64,000 nucleotides of DNA from Acanthacorydalis orientalis (GCA_034766995.1 CM068313.1:9719083-9783082); one strand, 5' to 3'; positions 11,665 through 23,654 are shown, counted from the first letter of the stretch. The notes: a model not told the origin generated them from the sequence alone. Numbers and translations are program-made.

Positions 11665-11775
11665 CTTACTTCAATTCATTTTTCATTTCACGAAACACAA
11701 AAAAGTTCTGATCATTTTTTTCTGATAAGCATTTCGATGGCGATGCCATCATCGTCAGAGTACCAAGGTATATTT
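11665..11775. mobile_element. Foldback repeat FB, left-arm fragment with intact core hairpin
   Basis: Holds CATTTCACGAAACACAAAA, TCTGATCATTTTTTTCTGAT and the well-kept hairpin ATTTCGATGGCGATGCCATC, followed by ATCGTCAGAGTACCAAGGTA. The six-base stem GATGGC/GCCATC is perfect. Confidence 0.6.
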
Positions 11776-12250
11776 TTTTATTTTATATTACTCTACTATC
11801 TTTAAAAAATATTTAACATTTTAAAGCACGCGATTTATAATTTCAAAACACTTTGTGTAATGCTATTCAGAAGTATTTTTTTCAAGTAGAAATTCGTACT
11901 GATATTTCTCGTAGAGAACATTTATTTAAATTATTATTTTTTCTATAGCCAACTCAATTTGTGCTGTTATCTCGAATTGATACCGTTCTTCAGTTCAGAA
12001 GAAAAATGCGAAGTTGAGAATTTCTGTTATCGTCAGGATGCAGGGAAGCAAGAAACTATTTACAGTGGTGTGTGTGTGATTATTATTTTTCACAGTGGTG
12101 TAAATGGAGAGCTTTTTTAAATGTGCGCGAAAGTGTTTTAAAACATTTTTTTACAATTCTATGACCGTGTTAAACTGAAATAGTGTCGTGTAAAACTTTT
12201 TCAACATTTCTTCAATCATGGTAAACCGAAACCATGCAATTCGAGTACTG

Positions 12251-12259
12251 TATAAAAAG
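12251..12259 (+). promoter_or_regulatory. TATA-box-like motif
   Basis: TATAAAAAG, followed by a relatively G-rich stretch (GGGATCGGTG, GAGCGCAAGTGC) where a start site would fall. No transcript or open frame is identified downstream, so this may be chance. Confidence 0.15.
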
Positions 12260-12659
12260 AGGGATCGGTGTAATTGAGCGCAAGTGCAGAAAAATACTGA
12301 ATAATAGATTAGAATTAAATACATTTACTGTGTTCAATAATGATGACGATACAAGTAATTTATAGGAATTTATGAAAATTCACATCCATCACTGTGTATT
12401 TTTAGCCATGTAGTTACAATTTTTAACAACTGAAATCATTTTAGTGTCTGTCTCTATCGGTTTTAAGCACAAAATGTTATAAATGTGGATAAAAGTTATT
12501 TTTATCTACATGATTTATTTTAATTATAATATGACTGAGTTGGATACTCGAATTAATTTATAATATATAAAAATAGGTTATAGTACGAGTAAATGATTAA
12601 ATAACAAGATTTATTCTTGAAAAAAACATGCTGACAATCTGAAAATTAAAATGATAAAA

Positions 12660-13730
12660 TAAAAAGGAACAGATGATGGAAGTCAAACCGTCGTGCGAAC
12701 CACAACGTTCACTCAATCTGTATCCATGCCAAAAAGCGACCGATTAACCGTAATGAATTCACTTCTGTCGACAATTCAATCGAAGTGCAAACGTGTCCGA
12801 ATTCGACCGTTCGAGCTATGAACTCCGACTGAATGTAAAACACGACGGTCACGACGACGCTTAAATATCTAGTGAAGACAAGACCTTTTCGAGCATGTTT
12901 ACAGCACCCATCCAACCTGTCATAACCATACCGCAACGATGAACAATCATCTGTTTATTACGAGAAATCGGCAATTTATGACGTCATTAGTTGATGCGAA
13001 GGAGCTCCGGACTCGCGTTATCAGATCGATTCGAATGCTTTATACGTCGAAACGGGCCACTGAAACTTTGTACGCAGACGGTATGTTTTTGTAAGTGGTT
13101 TATTATAACCGATATCGATTTTATGAGGTGGATAATTCATTGTGCATAAAATGCGGGCATAGTCATTAATAAAAATGCATACGGTTCAGTCGATATGTGG
13201 GTTAATGGGCCTACAGTGTTTTGTAAACGGTACACATATCAAGTTATTATATTATATACGGACTAGAGAGTGTGTTTGAAAATGAAGTAAATAAACATCT
13301 TCTTTTTTCCCTACTTACACCACCTCACGAGTACAAAGTCTTCGGGGAACTATAATGAAGGGATATATTACATACAGATCATTAATCACTGGAAACGTTT
13401 ACCATTAGTCAGGGGAATGGATAAAACCACGGAATACTTCAATCATAATGATGGATCGTAGTTCGGGTTCAAAATCACTACATTACAAATAATAAGTTGA
13501 CCTTTTCAATTACGACGTATCGTGTGTTTTTACGAGACGGATTTAAAAAAATAAGTCTGTTTGCGTTATTGACAAATACGATTTCAGTGACCTATTCGAA
13601 TAAATAACAATTAATAAAAGATTCAAACTTTATTTCGGCAGAAGAAAAAGTTCTAAGTATGGGTGAATAGTTACGTATAGTTTTTCTTGATATTTGTTTT
13701 GTATACAAAAGATTATGTTTTTATTCTCTT
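12660..13730. other. Lower-AT unique sequence without recognised genes
   Basis: Balanced composition with many CpG steps at 12680-13080 and a full CRE palindrome TGACGTCA at 12979-12986. An open frame on the minus strand (12709-12936) has no recognisable domain. The composition could mark a regulatory region or exon of a host gene, but nothing confirms this. Confidence 0.3.
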
Positions 13731-13735
13731 TTTAT

Positions 13736-13737
<2 letters not shown>

Positions 13738-13807
<70 letters not shown>
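13738..13807. repeat. (TA)n microsatellite
   Basis: TA array of about 70 bp, ending in ACATACACA. Confidence 0.97.
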
Positions 13808-13811
<4 letters not shown>

Positions 13812-14009
13812 CACAGCTAGAGAAATTTTCTCTAAATAAATAACGAATTGAAATCAATATATTTTTCTTTCATTTTATTATAGATATAAAAATTAAATTA
13901 ACTGTGTCGATAATTTATAGTCTGTACATTAACTGAACTACATTACACGAATATGTTCAGTTAAAAGGTAAACACACAAACAACAAAATAAATTTATTGA
14001 TTAAAAATA

Positions 14010-14392
14010 CACTAAAACCTCGGTTATGTCGTTACAAGACTTTATTTTTTTGATAATTCCCCATTTACTTTTTTTTCATTTTTTTGGTAATTCCTCATTT
14101 AATTTGTATTTTCATCTTTATTATGCAAGTTAGATCAGTTCATCGAAGTTATTAGTGTAAATCAGACTTCTTATTTTTTTCTCTGGACTTTGGTATTTAA
14201 TAAAGTGTGTTTAATTCAAATCTTAACAATGAGTGAAAATAAAAAGGGTAAAGAAATTAATTTGGTATTAAAATTTGAGCTGTTGATATTGGCAGAATTT
14301 TTGGATTTACCTGCCATCACGGTGAGAACAATTTGTAATTGCGATGCAGTCAAAATACAGAGAAATTTGAAATTTTTTTCGTCTCTTAATGC
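14010..14392 (+). mobile_element. pogo/Tigger-type transposon, 5' end and DNA-binding region remnant
   Basis: After a TA at 14008-14009, CACTAAAACCTCGGTTATG resembles the terminal repeat style of insect pogo/Tigger elements. About 220 bp on, an ATG at 14229 opens MSENKKGKEINLVLKFELL, then AEFLDLPAITVRTICNCDAV and KIQRN. This resembles the N-terminal helix-turn-helix (psq/CENP-B type) of these transposases, with several residues missing between the first and second helices, probably an in-frame deletion. The frame runs out in foldback-repeat sequence from about 14390, so the rest of the transposase, including its catalytic domain, is gone. Confidence 0.5.
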
Positions 14393-14565
14393 TCTGAGGA
14401 TGATGGTATCACCCCATCGAAATGGGCATAAGAAAAATTAAAAATGATCACTTCTTGATAATTTTTGATCAGAAAAAATCTGTGTGGTTTATGGCTTGCA
14501 AAAAGAATTCATTTGTGAATTTATTCACATTATCAGAATTGTATTGTTACAGTTGTATATTTATC
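14388..14565. mobile_element. Foldback repeat FB, right-arm copy
   Basis: Runs GCTCTGAGGATGATGGTATC, ATCGAAATGGGCATAAG, AAAAATGATCACTTCTTGAT, TTTTTGATCAGAAAAAATC, then TGTGGTTTATGGC, AATTCATTTGTGAATTTATT and ATTATCAGAATTGTATTG. It shows the full order of boxes in the right arm and joins the broken pogo-like frame. Confidence 0.65.
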
Positions 14566-15460
14566 AATGCTATCATTAACTTTTTAAATATATATCCAAT
14601 ATTTATAAACATTAAATGATGTCAACAATTTCATTGATATACAAAGTTAAATAAGTAATATAGCAAATATTTGGAATAAATAGTTGTAATTCATGAACTT
14701 AATTAATATATAGAAGGTCTGCTATTTGAATCATTAATTATTTGATATTGTACAAAAGCGTTTGGCAATTGCAAAACGTTCAGTAATAAATGAAACATTT
14801 ATTATGAAGTTAACTTTTGCAGGAAGTACAAGAATATTTAAACAGATACTTGTAGAAGTAATACATGTTGTTTGCATGAAGTCTACAGAGATTTAACCTC
14901 TAGTGCATCTTTGTACGTAGTATTGTATATGAAATATTTAACTACATTCAGTGTAATTACTTTTAAAGAAGATTAAAAATATTTTTAAATTTATTATATT
15001 TAATATTATAAATACATACATTTTCTCGTTTGTGTTACCTATTATTTTACTGAATTTTATATGAATCGTTGACAATTATTTTGAATTTTTTTTAAAGATA
15101 AAAACAAAAATCCTGTATTGTTAAATTACTTTAAACGTTTTTCTATTTTTTGAATATGATAAGTGCTAGTCGGATAACTCCTATGAATTGGTACTTCAGT
15201 GAATCAAAAAGTCACTGTTCTATATGACTATTGCGAAGAAATGTCAAGAATTTAGTTATTAACTCAGTAGTTTAGATAGATTTTCTCTTTTGTATGTATT
15301 TATTAAAAATTAAACATAGTAAATAAAACATAAAAGATAAATAATAAACCAGGCGGAATTTTTTACACGGTTTTACAAGATTTACATTCAAAAAACTTTT
15401 TGGAGGTGTAGTAAAAGTACCTAATCATTTATTAACAAATATCAAAGATTGAGTCTGGAG

Positions 15461-15845
15461 CAGAGGTTCCCAACCTTTTTCATACATTGATCCCATACAA
15501 AAAATATTCCTTTTTATCGACCCTCCTGAAAATTGGAACTACTATTATGTCTTCCTTGCAACATTTTTAATATTTTGTAGTGTAGACGATTTACAAGGTT
15601 GTTATTTGTAAGTTCGTAGCAACATTTTTATTTTCATATTTTTATGTAATAACAGCCTGCGATATCCCATTTGTTGCCCCCTAGAGTCTGCGGCCAGTAT
15701 AGCATATATAGCATGTACGCATGTAGAATATACATCAATTTGTTTATCAATCCCTAATTGACCTTTTAGCGCTCATCGACACCCTATAAAATTTTATCGA
15801 TCGTAAGGGGTCCTTATCGACCCCGTTGGAGGCAGGTCCAGAGTA
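15461..15845 (+). mobile_element. hAT-like non-autonomous element, 3' end unclear
   Basis: Begins CAGAGGTTCCCAACCTTTTT, a typical hAT terminal sequence, preceded by GTCTGGAG, which fits the hAT eight-base target style. Repeated words TTATCGACCC occur near both ends (about 15516 and 15813). The right end (GGCAGGTCCAGAG near 15832-15844) is not a clean complement and no matching target duplication is seen. No coding capacity. Confidence 0.45.
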
Positions 15846-17328
15846 TGAACATAATAAAAGAAGTGAAAAAATTTAAAATCTTAAAAGTATTATTTTTGAA
15901 TCGATTTTACAGATTTTAAGTTGAAATAAAATATTATTATAATTGTATGTTCTAAACTTGTGATTATTAAGTTGTCCTGTTGCTATTTGTCTTTCCAGAC
16001 CAGATAAAAGTCTTCGATATCTATCTAGTAGTGTAAGAACAGACAGCTGATCCAAAAAAACTAAGACTAACAGGACAACGTAAAATATTGTTTTATTTTC
16101 CTCTGTTCTGGTTACTCAGAATCGTTTGTTTAGAATTTTTAAGACTTAATTTCTTGTTTTCTATTTTGAAAACAAGGATTCAGAAGAGGGTTTTCATGAA
16201 ATGAATCCGAAACACATCTTAATAAATATTTTTTTGATTTTCATTTTTCTAAACAAAAACGATTATTAAATTTTAGTGTTCTACACTGACACAAAAGTGT
16301 AGAGAAAAATAATCTTGTAGATAAATTAATTTAACAGAGTTTAAACTAAAAATAAATGTTAAAAAGAAAAGCATACATATTTTAGAATTAGATTCTTACA
16401 CATATATGAGGATCAGATAGGTGGTTTTATTGATTTTTGGGTTTTTCTCTTCCTGTATCAAGATACATAACTTTTCAAACATCCCTCGTGTGCAAGGCTT
16501 ATACATGGACGTTTTTACAACACAGCTGGTTCACTGAAGCAACATATCACGACGCACACCATTGTCAACAACAGCAAACAACGAAACAGAAATGATCTTT
16601 TTAGTACCGTACTAAAATCACTAACGTCTTTTATGTTAATAAACGCTTTGACTCTGTAAACAATCTAAATGCAAATATGTTGATTTTATTTAAAATACAC
16701 ACACACACAAGGTCACGTTCATTGAACGTAAATAGGAAAAACGACGTAAATCACGGTTAATTCAATTATGTAAATCGAAAGATAACCGCGTTCGATTCAC
16801 TTGCGGAAACTGTAACGATCAACTTTAAAACGGAATAATTTACAAACAGAGTAAAACGGCACCGAATGCGACAATTAAACGTTTTAATAGAGAGAAAGAT
16901 GAAGGAGATTACGTCGCGTATTAGATGTTTTAATCGATGCCAGACGCGTTTCATTAATTCCGTGCGTAAATTAATTGGTTTCAGGTAAAACTGTGATCAT
17001 TATGTTGGCACGTTGCTAGTGCTAGTCGAACGAAACCGATCGGGGGTGGATGTGTCACGATTTGCGGATTTAGTCCAGTGTATAATCGGTGAAAGTTTAT
17101 GAACTATTTATAACTGTATTCAACTGATGTGTGAAAATCAATTGAGCTATAAACACATATTCGCAGCTATACAAATGATATCATAAATGCATTACGCTTC
17201 TGTTGTTTAAACAAACGGTATTTTACTGGCGCTCTCAATGTGATTTTACGGATATTTGAATCAATTCTGCTTCCTAGTTGAAAAAAATACAGATAATGCG
17301 TTCTACACAGTTTACTTCACCATAACTA

Positions 17329-17420
17329 ACCATTTGTTTACTGAATTAATTAAAATACAAAAATAGATCAATATTACTTTCGTTAAGAAAAAAATAACAT
17401 TTGAAATAATAAGAAAAAAA

Positions 17421-17471
<51 letters not shown>

Positions 17472-17545
17472 AACTTTAGACCATTTTTTTTATTTTGAAC
17501 ACAGAAGTCCTACAAAGTGAATGATGAATTAATGATTTAATATCG
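17329..17545. repeat. Dispersed repeat, copy 1
   Basis: Shares ordered blocks AACCATTTGTTTACT, AATTAATTAA, AATAACATTTGAAA and AAAGTGAATGATG with 60226-60400 in the same orientation. Here a TA array (17425-17471) lies inside it. Unrelated to the FB repeat as far as I can see. Confidence 0.45.
17425..17471. repeat. (TA)n microsatellite
   Basis: TA array of about 47 bp with one TACA step. Confidence 0.95.
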
Positions 17546-17801
17546 GTTACTCCTTTAATGAAATAGGAGGCTTGTCAACATATACATGGTTAAATAAATT
17601 CTGATTTTATTATACAAACCTTTTAGCAATAGAATTAATATTTCAAACACTGCAAAATTATCTTTGTCAAAATGTCTAACAATTTCTTCATTATTTATTT
17701 TGTCGCTTTTATTTGTTCCTCATTTTTTTTTGTTTCTCCGTCGATATCCACATTTTCAAAGCGTAGACAAAGAAAATCTATACTCTGCCCTCCAACTATT
17801 C

Positions 17802-17802
<1 letters not shown>

Positions 17803-17852
<50 letters not shown>
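17803..17852. repeat. (TA)n microsatellite
   Basis: TA array of about 50 bp. Confidence 0.97.
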
Positions 17853-17853
<1 letters not shown>

Positions 17854-18104
17854 AAATGTTTGTTAAACAATTATTATTTGTTATATTTGATTGTTGTCCA
17901 TTTCATGTCAATATCTCATCTTTAAATGTTAAAGTACAAAAAATAAATGTATATACCTTGTTATGGATTTTTATATACTTTAGTTTTTTGAGAACGATGC
18001 CACCGCTATATAAATGCGTAGAAACAACAATCGACAAACAGAAATAATCATTTTTAATTACAAAAAAAATGTGCTGAAGAAGAAAAGAAGAAGAAAAAAG
18101 AAGT

Positions 18105-18165
18105 TATTTATGAAAGTGAATTTCACCACATTGTCAAAACTGTATTGTGATCAATTGTTTCCCTT
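18105..18165. mobile_element. Foldback repeat FB, outer-arm fragment
   Basis: TTATGAAAGTGAATTTCACC, then ACATTGTCAAAACTGTATTG and TGATCAATTG match the outermost boxes of the FB right arm. Confidence 0.45.
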
Positions 18166-18169
18166 TTTT

Positions 18170-18410
18170 TACTTTATCTCGATTACTGCAGTCTGGTCGA
18201 CTAAAGCGGGAGTCGTCTTCAATCGACTCTCTGTCCCTTCAAAACTGATCAGACTACAATTTTATTACCCTATCTGACAGTGCACTATGTCCGTGAAAAG
18301 AATCCATTTCAATTTTAATTTCATTCGACATACAACCCTTCCTGACGAGGAATTTAATCACAGCAGGACGTTCTAATTTTTCAATTTCAATTTGTTCTGT
18401 CATAGTTATG
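18170..18410 (-). pseudogene. Mariner transposase N-terminal fragment
   Basis: The minus strand from about 18405 reads MTEQIEIEKLERPAVIKFLV, then RKGCMSNEIKIEMDSFHG and HSALSDRVIKL. After stops it continues RESIEDDSRFSRPD. This follows the mariner N-terminal DNA-binding region (MxxxEIRAVIKFLxxKGxxxxEIxxxM...SAPSYSTVKKW...RESIEDDPRSGRP). The catalytic domain is absent; foldback-repeat sequence lies directly to the left. It may be the same mariner type as the tail at 41421-41642, but the two pieces do not overlap, so this cannot be tested here. Confidence 0.7.
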
Positions 18411-18605
18411 CTTCAATTGCGATTACTCATTAATTAATATTTATTAACGCTTGCATATCAGGTTTTATATTGATAAAGTATGATTCATTCCAAACAAATA
18501 GAGAGAAGCCCAAAATATGTTAGGAATATAACTTTAGGTATAAAATTATATTTTTATATAAATTGGTTTTATATGAAGTTTCATTATAGACTGAGTTATT
18601 GAGTG

Positions 18606-19246
18606 AAAATCAAATATTAAGATAGATTCATATTTTCAGGAAAAATATTTTTAATATTTGGAGTTTTTGCTTAATTAATATTCGTATAGATAAAATATCC
18701 TGACAGTTTATTATTACAATAAATGATTTATCTATTATTAAACAATGTTTTTCAAGTGCGGTTAGATCGAGATAATATGGTTTCATTAATTTTAGAATAA
18801 AATCAATTCACAATTTAGTTTCTACAAAATAAAAATCAATTATTAAAATAAATCATATTTTCAAGAGAAAATATTTTTAATATTTAGAATTTTTGTTTAA
18901 TTATTCTGATTTATTATTATTATAAATGATTTTTCTAATTTTCAACGAAGTTTTTTTAAGTGCTGTTCGATTCGAATTGATATGGTTTCGTGAATTTTAG
19001 AATAAAATCAATTCACAATTTAGTTTTTACAAAATCAAAATCAAATATAAAATAATTCATATTTTCAAGAGGTTTTTTTGTGATTTTTATAGCTTTTGTT
19101 TATTTACTACTTGTATAAATAATTCTGATTTATTATTATAAATGATTTTTATAATTTTCACCAAAGTTTTTTTAAGTGCAGTTATATTCGAAATAATACG
19201 GTATCATGAATTTTAAAATAAAATCAATACACAATTTAGTTTTGAT
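18606..19246. repeat. Three-unit tandem repeat of about 205-226 bp
   Basis: Units at roughly 18606-18831, 18832-19036 and 19037-19246. Each runs AAAATCAA..., TCATATTTTCA, AATGATTT, TTTTTTAAGTGC, GAATTTTA and CACAATTTAGTTT in the same order. Divergence between units is moderate, so the duplication is old. No coding potential. Confidence 0.85.
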
Positions 19247-19278
19247 CCGAAATCCCGATGTTTAGATCCGAAATCCCG
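19244..19278. repeat. Pair of identical 14-bp direct repeats
   Basis: GATCCGAAATCCCG at 19244-19257 and again at 19265-19278, immediately after the third unit of the tandem repeat. Confidence 0.9.
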
Positions 19279-19725
19279 TGCCTAAACTCTAAAGATGACT
19301 GAATTTTCATAAAAAAGGATAAGAAATTAAAATATTCAAATAAATTAGAATAGACAAAAGAATATAATCAATTACAGAATATTTTATTAAAGGAAACTTT
19401 GTACTGTAAAGGGTATTAATTAATCTGTAAACGATGATAATCTTAAAAATAATACTTCTGAATCAATAGATTATAAAATATAAAGAAAAGCCCATGTTTA
19501 AATACGACTATTTTACTATTATTGAAAAAAAAGAAGACGAGATTTGTAATTCAATATAAACACTAACAAAAAAAAACTACATAAATACAAAATAAGGTCT
19601 TTCTTACATGCCGAACAAATTGAAACGCGTATGCTTCGTCCCGTTAAACAACCGCAAATTTCTCCATATGAATCGTCTGCCAAGAAGTTTTATAATAAAG
19701 GATACAAAAAGAAACTCGCACAAAC

Positions 19726-19728
<3 letters not shown>

Positions 19729-19805
<77 letters not shown>

Positions 19806-19816
19806 ATATATGTATA
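19729..19816. repeat. (TA)n-(TG)n microsatellite
   Basis: About 60 bp of TA followed by a GT run and TATATGTATA. Confidence 0.96.
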
Positions 19817-20181
19817 GTGTACGTGTGTAACGATGTGATATCCTTGTTTGGTCGACACAGATAGGCAGGGACGGTTGATTGTAAGAAAGAAACGATCTGT
19901 TCCACCGTCGTTGAGACGCATGAAGGAACTACGAAAGGACGCATCGTCTTTTGGTCGGTTTGTACGAAAATAGGATTTCTATATTAGAAGTAAAATATGA
20001 TTTATGTATATATACGTTCTCTTTTTTCTTCATCTCTGCGAACGTATATATTTGCTTTAGAATACGTTGTTAAAAACTTTTTTTTTAAAGATATCAAGAA
20101 GTAGATTTTTTTTTTATTGTGTCCACGATATAAGTCGATGGCTATCTTGTTACAAGGTTTTCTTATTACACGGAGAACCGG

Positions 20182-20186
<5 letters not shown>

Positions 20187-20226
<40 letters not shown>
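20187..20226. repeat. (TA)n microsatellite
   Basis: TA array of about 40 bp. Confidence 0.96.
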
Positions 20227-20227
<1 letters not shown>

Positions 20228-20349
20228 TGGTCACAGAAGTAAATGTATTGTACATTTGTATATAAATATCTAAAATGAAAATATCTATGAATGTATGTTT
20301 ATTTTCGTTTGATCAATGTTTTGTGTAGATGTTTTTAAAAGTTTTCTTC

Positions 20350-20353
<4 letters not shown>

Positions 20354-20429
<76 letters not shown>
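20354..20429. repeat. (TA)n microsatellite with TATG steps
   Basis: TA array, three TATG steps, then a further short TA array. Confidence 0.96.
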
Positions 20430-20704
20430 GTTTGTAGGGGATTTCAATAAGTAAAAGCACAAATACTATTTCTACAGATTTCTTTCTAGATATTTTCTTT
20501 CAGGTCGCACTTCACATTTTATCTCTATGACCTATTTTCAGATAGTTTTCACTATAAATTCACTAATAAAAATCAAGAAAGAAGTTTCAAAAATCGTAAG
20601 AGATACACAAGTGAAATGTATTTTATCGATTAGTGTTCAAAAATATATTCACAATTTTTAAGGAGTTCAGAGACGCGTTTTTTTAATGTGTTTAGTAGCG
20701 ATTA

Positions 20705-20880
20705 TTCTACACTTCAGTGCACTGAAGACGGATGACTTGGGCATTGAAATACGGATACGAAACAATCAAAAATAAATAATAATTGTTTGTTAAACATTTT
20801 TGATGAGAATTTTTTTGTGCTGTAATAAAAATTCATTTGTGAAAGTATTTGATACAAGCGAAACTACATTATACTTAGCT
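20705..20880. mobile_element. Foldback repeat FB, right-arm copy
   Basis: GTGCACTGAAGACGGATGAC, ATTGAAATACGGATACG, AACAATCAAAAATAAATAAT, AAACATTTTTGATGAG and AATTCATTTGTGAAAGT appear in the usual order, with a mutated hairpin stem. Confidence 0.5.
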
Positions 20881-21039
20881 CTTTGGAGACAAGGAGAGGG
20901 AAAGGGTGATAACTTTTTTAACAAATATTTTTCGATTAATTGGATATTGTTTTATCGCAAACAAAATAAAAATAGCAAATTTGTCGGTCACAAGAAAAAA
21001 TATGTTAATTCAAATTTCACATCTATCTGATAGATCGTG

Positions 21040-21965
21040 GAAAATCGTTGATAATATTCGGGGAAACATAAATCTCTCGATTGAAAACATATAATTGGAA
21101 GCAACAAATTGATTACAATTTAAAATTTGCAGAAATAACATTACTGTTGAGCGTGAAAAATCTTGAAACAATCAAGTGTACATCAAACGGTTTCATATCG
21201 GTTACATCTTGTACTTGGATGTAGAGTCTCGAAATTTTTTATACGCTTTCTTTCAATGATGCACGTTTGGAAAAAAATATATAATTCAACTCAATTCTCA
21301 TTTTCACAATTTTTATATGGTTTCAAATAAAAAAACCGTGATTTTTATTTTCAGTACACGAAAAAATTCACAGTTGCCGCAAATATTTATTATTCCATTT
21401 CTAAATGTGAAATGAACCAAAATCGCTAAATCTACATTCCAAAAAAAATGTTACCATCAACTTTTTCATAAAAAGATGTGTTTTGATATTTTTTATTGTT
21501 GGCGATGACGGCTGTTTTCACACTTAACTCTATCGATTATTTTCCGATTTGCAATGATGGATCCAATGTCTCATCAACGGTAAACAAACAAGTCAGAAAC
21601 GAATTATTTTCAGTCTATAAATACGATGCAAGAGTGACTGTCCACGAGATAAGATATCATCCAGTATGGAGTCCAGAAGCTCATTAGCGTTGGACTAGCA
21701 ATTGGGACAGATTGTGTAAAAACTGGATTTAATAAAAATTCTGAACGTGGAATAAGTTAATTTTTGTTTTTTAAATGTACTTTTGTCCTTCACATGTCCT
21801 TGTATATACATTTTTTGATAATTTGTTTATCATTTGTATATACGAGTAATTAAGAGTATTATTTTCACACTTTCATGATCTGCTAATAGATAAAAATCTC
21901 TTTTAATTTATTCTAACTTGAACAATCCGGTTTCCTTTTTTATATATGCATACGTTTATCTCTCT
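21040..21965. other. Unique sequence without recognised genes
   Basis: The stretch 21490-21690 is less AT-rich and holds a 63-codon open frame containing VRNELFSVYKYDARVTVHEI. I could not match it to any family and see no convincing splice sites around it. Confidence 0.3.
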
Positions 21966-21986
21966 CTCTCTATATATGTATATCTG

Positions 21987-22019
<33 letters not shown>

Positions 22020-22020
22020 A
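21958..22020. repeat. (TC)n-(TA)n-(TG)n microsatellite
   Basis: CTCTCTCTCT, then TATATATGTATATCTG, a TA array and TGTGTGTATG. Confidence 0.95.
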
Positions 22021-22827
22021 TGTATGGATGTATGTACAAGCACGAATGAAGGCGTGTACATATGTTTAAATTTAGAAATTCACGTGTGTTTAAACTAAAT
22101 AGACATACTCGATGACTGTATGTAATATAAAACACCCACGTTTCTGTTATACAAAACACAAACACACACACACGAGCTGTATTAAAAGCGTGTGGAGTTG
22201 AGCAGAGTTGTTATTTTGACGGCTTTTGAAAAATCACGGAATAAACACCCACTTTTTCCTAAATAAAACTCGTATAAAGTGTAAACGTGTTAAAGGATAA
22301 TTTATTATATTAAAGAGCGAAACATATTATGTAATCACTTATAAAACAAACAGATTACAGGTGTGTGGGCGTTTTTTTTTTTTATTCTCTGGAACATGAT
22401 TCTGACCAAAGTATGTTTACTAGTTTACAGATTGTAATTTTAATTAAACGTTTTAATAAATTTATTATAATTTTATTAATTTATTTTTTAATATACTCTG
22501 TTTTTATTATCTTATGTTATATATACATCTTAATGATGGGTTATAAAACAGGATTGTTTATGAAATCGTACGATTTTTATTATATTTGTCGGGCATATTT
22601 TAATCTTATAAAAAGGAGAGTTCACTTTAGAGAATATTTTATGAATATTGATTATCAATATGATAATAAGTTATTCTTTATTTTCATAACATTTATTGAA
22701 ATAAATGATAAAATATGTTTTTTTTCAAGATAGAAGCAATTCTGGAAATATGCGAGAAGTTTGTGATTATTCAATGCTTACAGAGAAAACATAAAACTTA
22801 TATATTTTCTCTATCTCAACTAAAATA

Positions 22828-22831
<4 letters not shown>

Positions 22832-22882
<51 letters not shown>
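22832..22882. repeat. (TA)n microsatellite
   Basis: TA array of about 51 bp. Confidence 0.97.
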
Positions 22883-22885
<3 letters not shown>

Positions 22886-23654
22886 CATATAATACATACA
22901 CACGAATCTGTATATATTGTAGTATAACGTTGCTAGAGTTTTACCGAATTTCATGAATATATAAGTCATGCAGCATTTTATTACCATCATAAAATGTAAA
23001 TATCCTGGAATACTTCCTGGCAGTAGTTGTGTATAGTCGAAAGTCAGTACGATGCGCTTCGACATTATTAACAACGCGGAAGGCGATGCAAAACATAGTA
23101 ACATGTGTATAATTCCGTTATTATAGCGTGTGAAATATATTAATATCAGCGGAACGGGTTGTGTTTTTATGTTTGGAAGTGAATATATGTTTCATGGTGA
23201 TTTTTCGATACAGAAATGTTTGTTTTTCATACACTTACTCAATGTTCTTCCTCAATCGGATTTAGTTGTTTTATGGTTACTTATACTCAGGCCGGTCAAA
23301 GTAACATAGGCAACGTAGGACAAAGTAACCTTGAGCATGCTTTTTAGTAATGCTGACACGAATGGATGGCGTTAATTGTTCGATTGTATATCGTTTTATT
23401 ATTGGCAGAGAACATGAACATATATATGCTTTCTTATTGGTCAAAGAAAAATTGCATTCTTAAAAAGGCGCTGTTCAAAAATTACATCTGTTTGACATGA
23501 ATTTAACAGTTTTATTGTTCAGTGTTTGTGAAATAATTTGTGATTAAAGCAAGTGAGTTATATTTTAATTCGATTAACTTTAACTGTTAATAGTTATTTA
23601 TGTGTAATAATATTTGTATTGTAGAGCACGTCTTCGGATTCAAATAATGCTGAA

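Noticed and set aside
12251..12300. Core promoter with TATA box
   Set aside because: A TATA-like word is expected by chance in DNA this AT-rich, and no downstream transcript is visible. Listed only at low confidence.
15970..16079. 11-bp inverted repeat GTTGTCCTGTT / AACAGGACAAC
   Set aside because: The arms are short and about 85 bp apart, without target duplication or related copies. A chance pairing cannot be excluded.
18606..19246. CRISPR-like repeat array
   Set aside because: The units are 200 bp tandem copies without constant repeats and variable spacers, and the DNA is eukaryotic.
21496..21687. Possible host exon encoding about 60 residues
   Set aside because: The composition is less AT-rich, but no known domain, conserved pattern or convincing splice signals were seen. 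Kept only as an unassigned stretch.
22365..22733. 122-codon open frame with hydrophobic segments
   Set aside because: The hydrophobicity follows from AT-rich codons (Ile, Phe, Tyr, Leu). No domain, no splice context and no homology that I can recognise. A chance frame is more likely.
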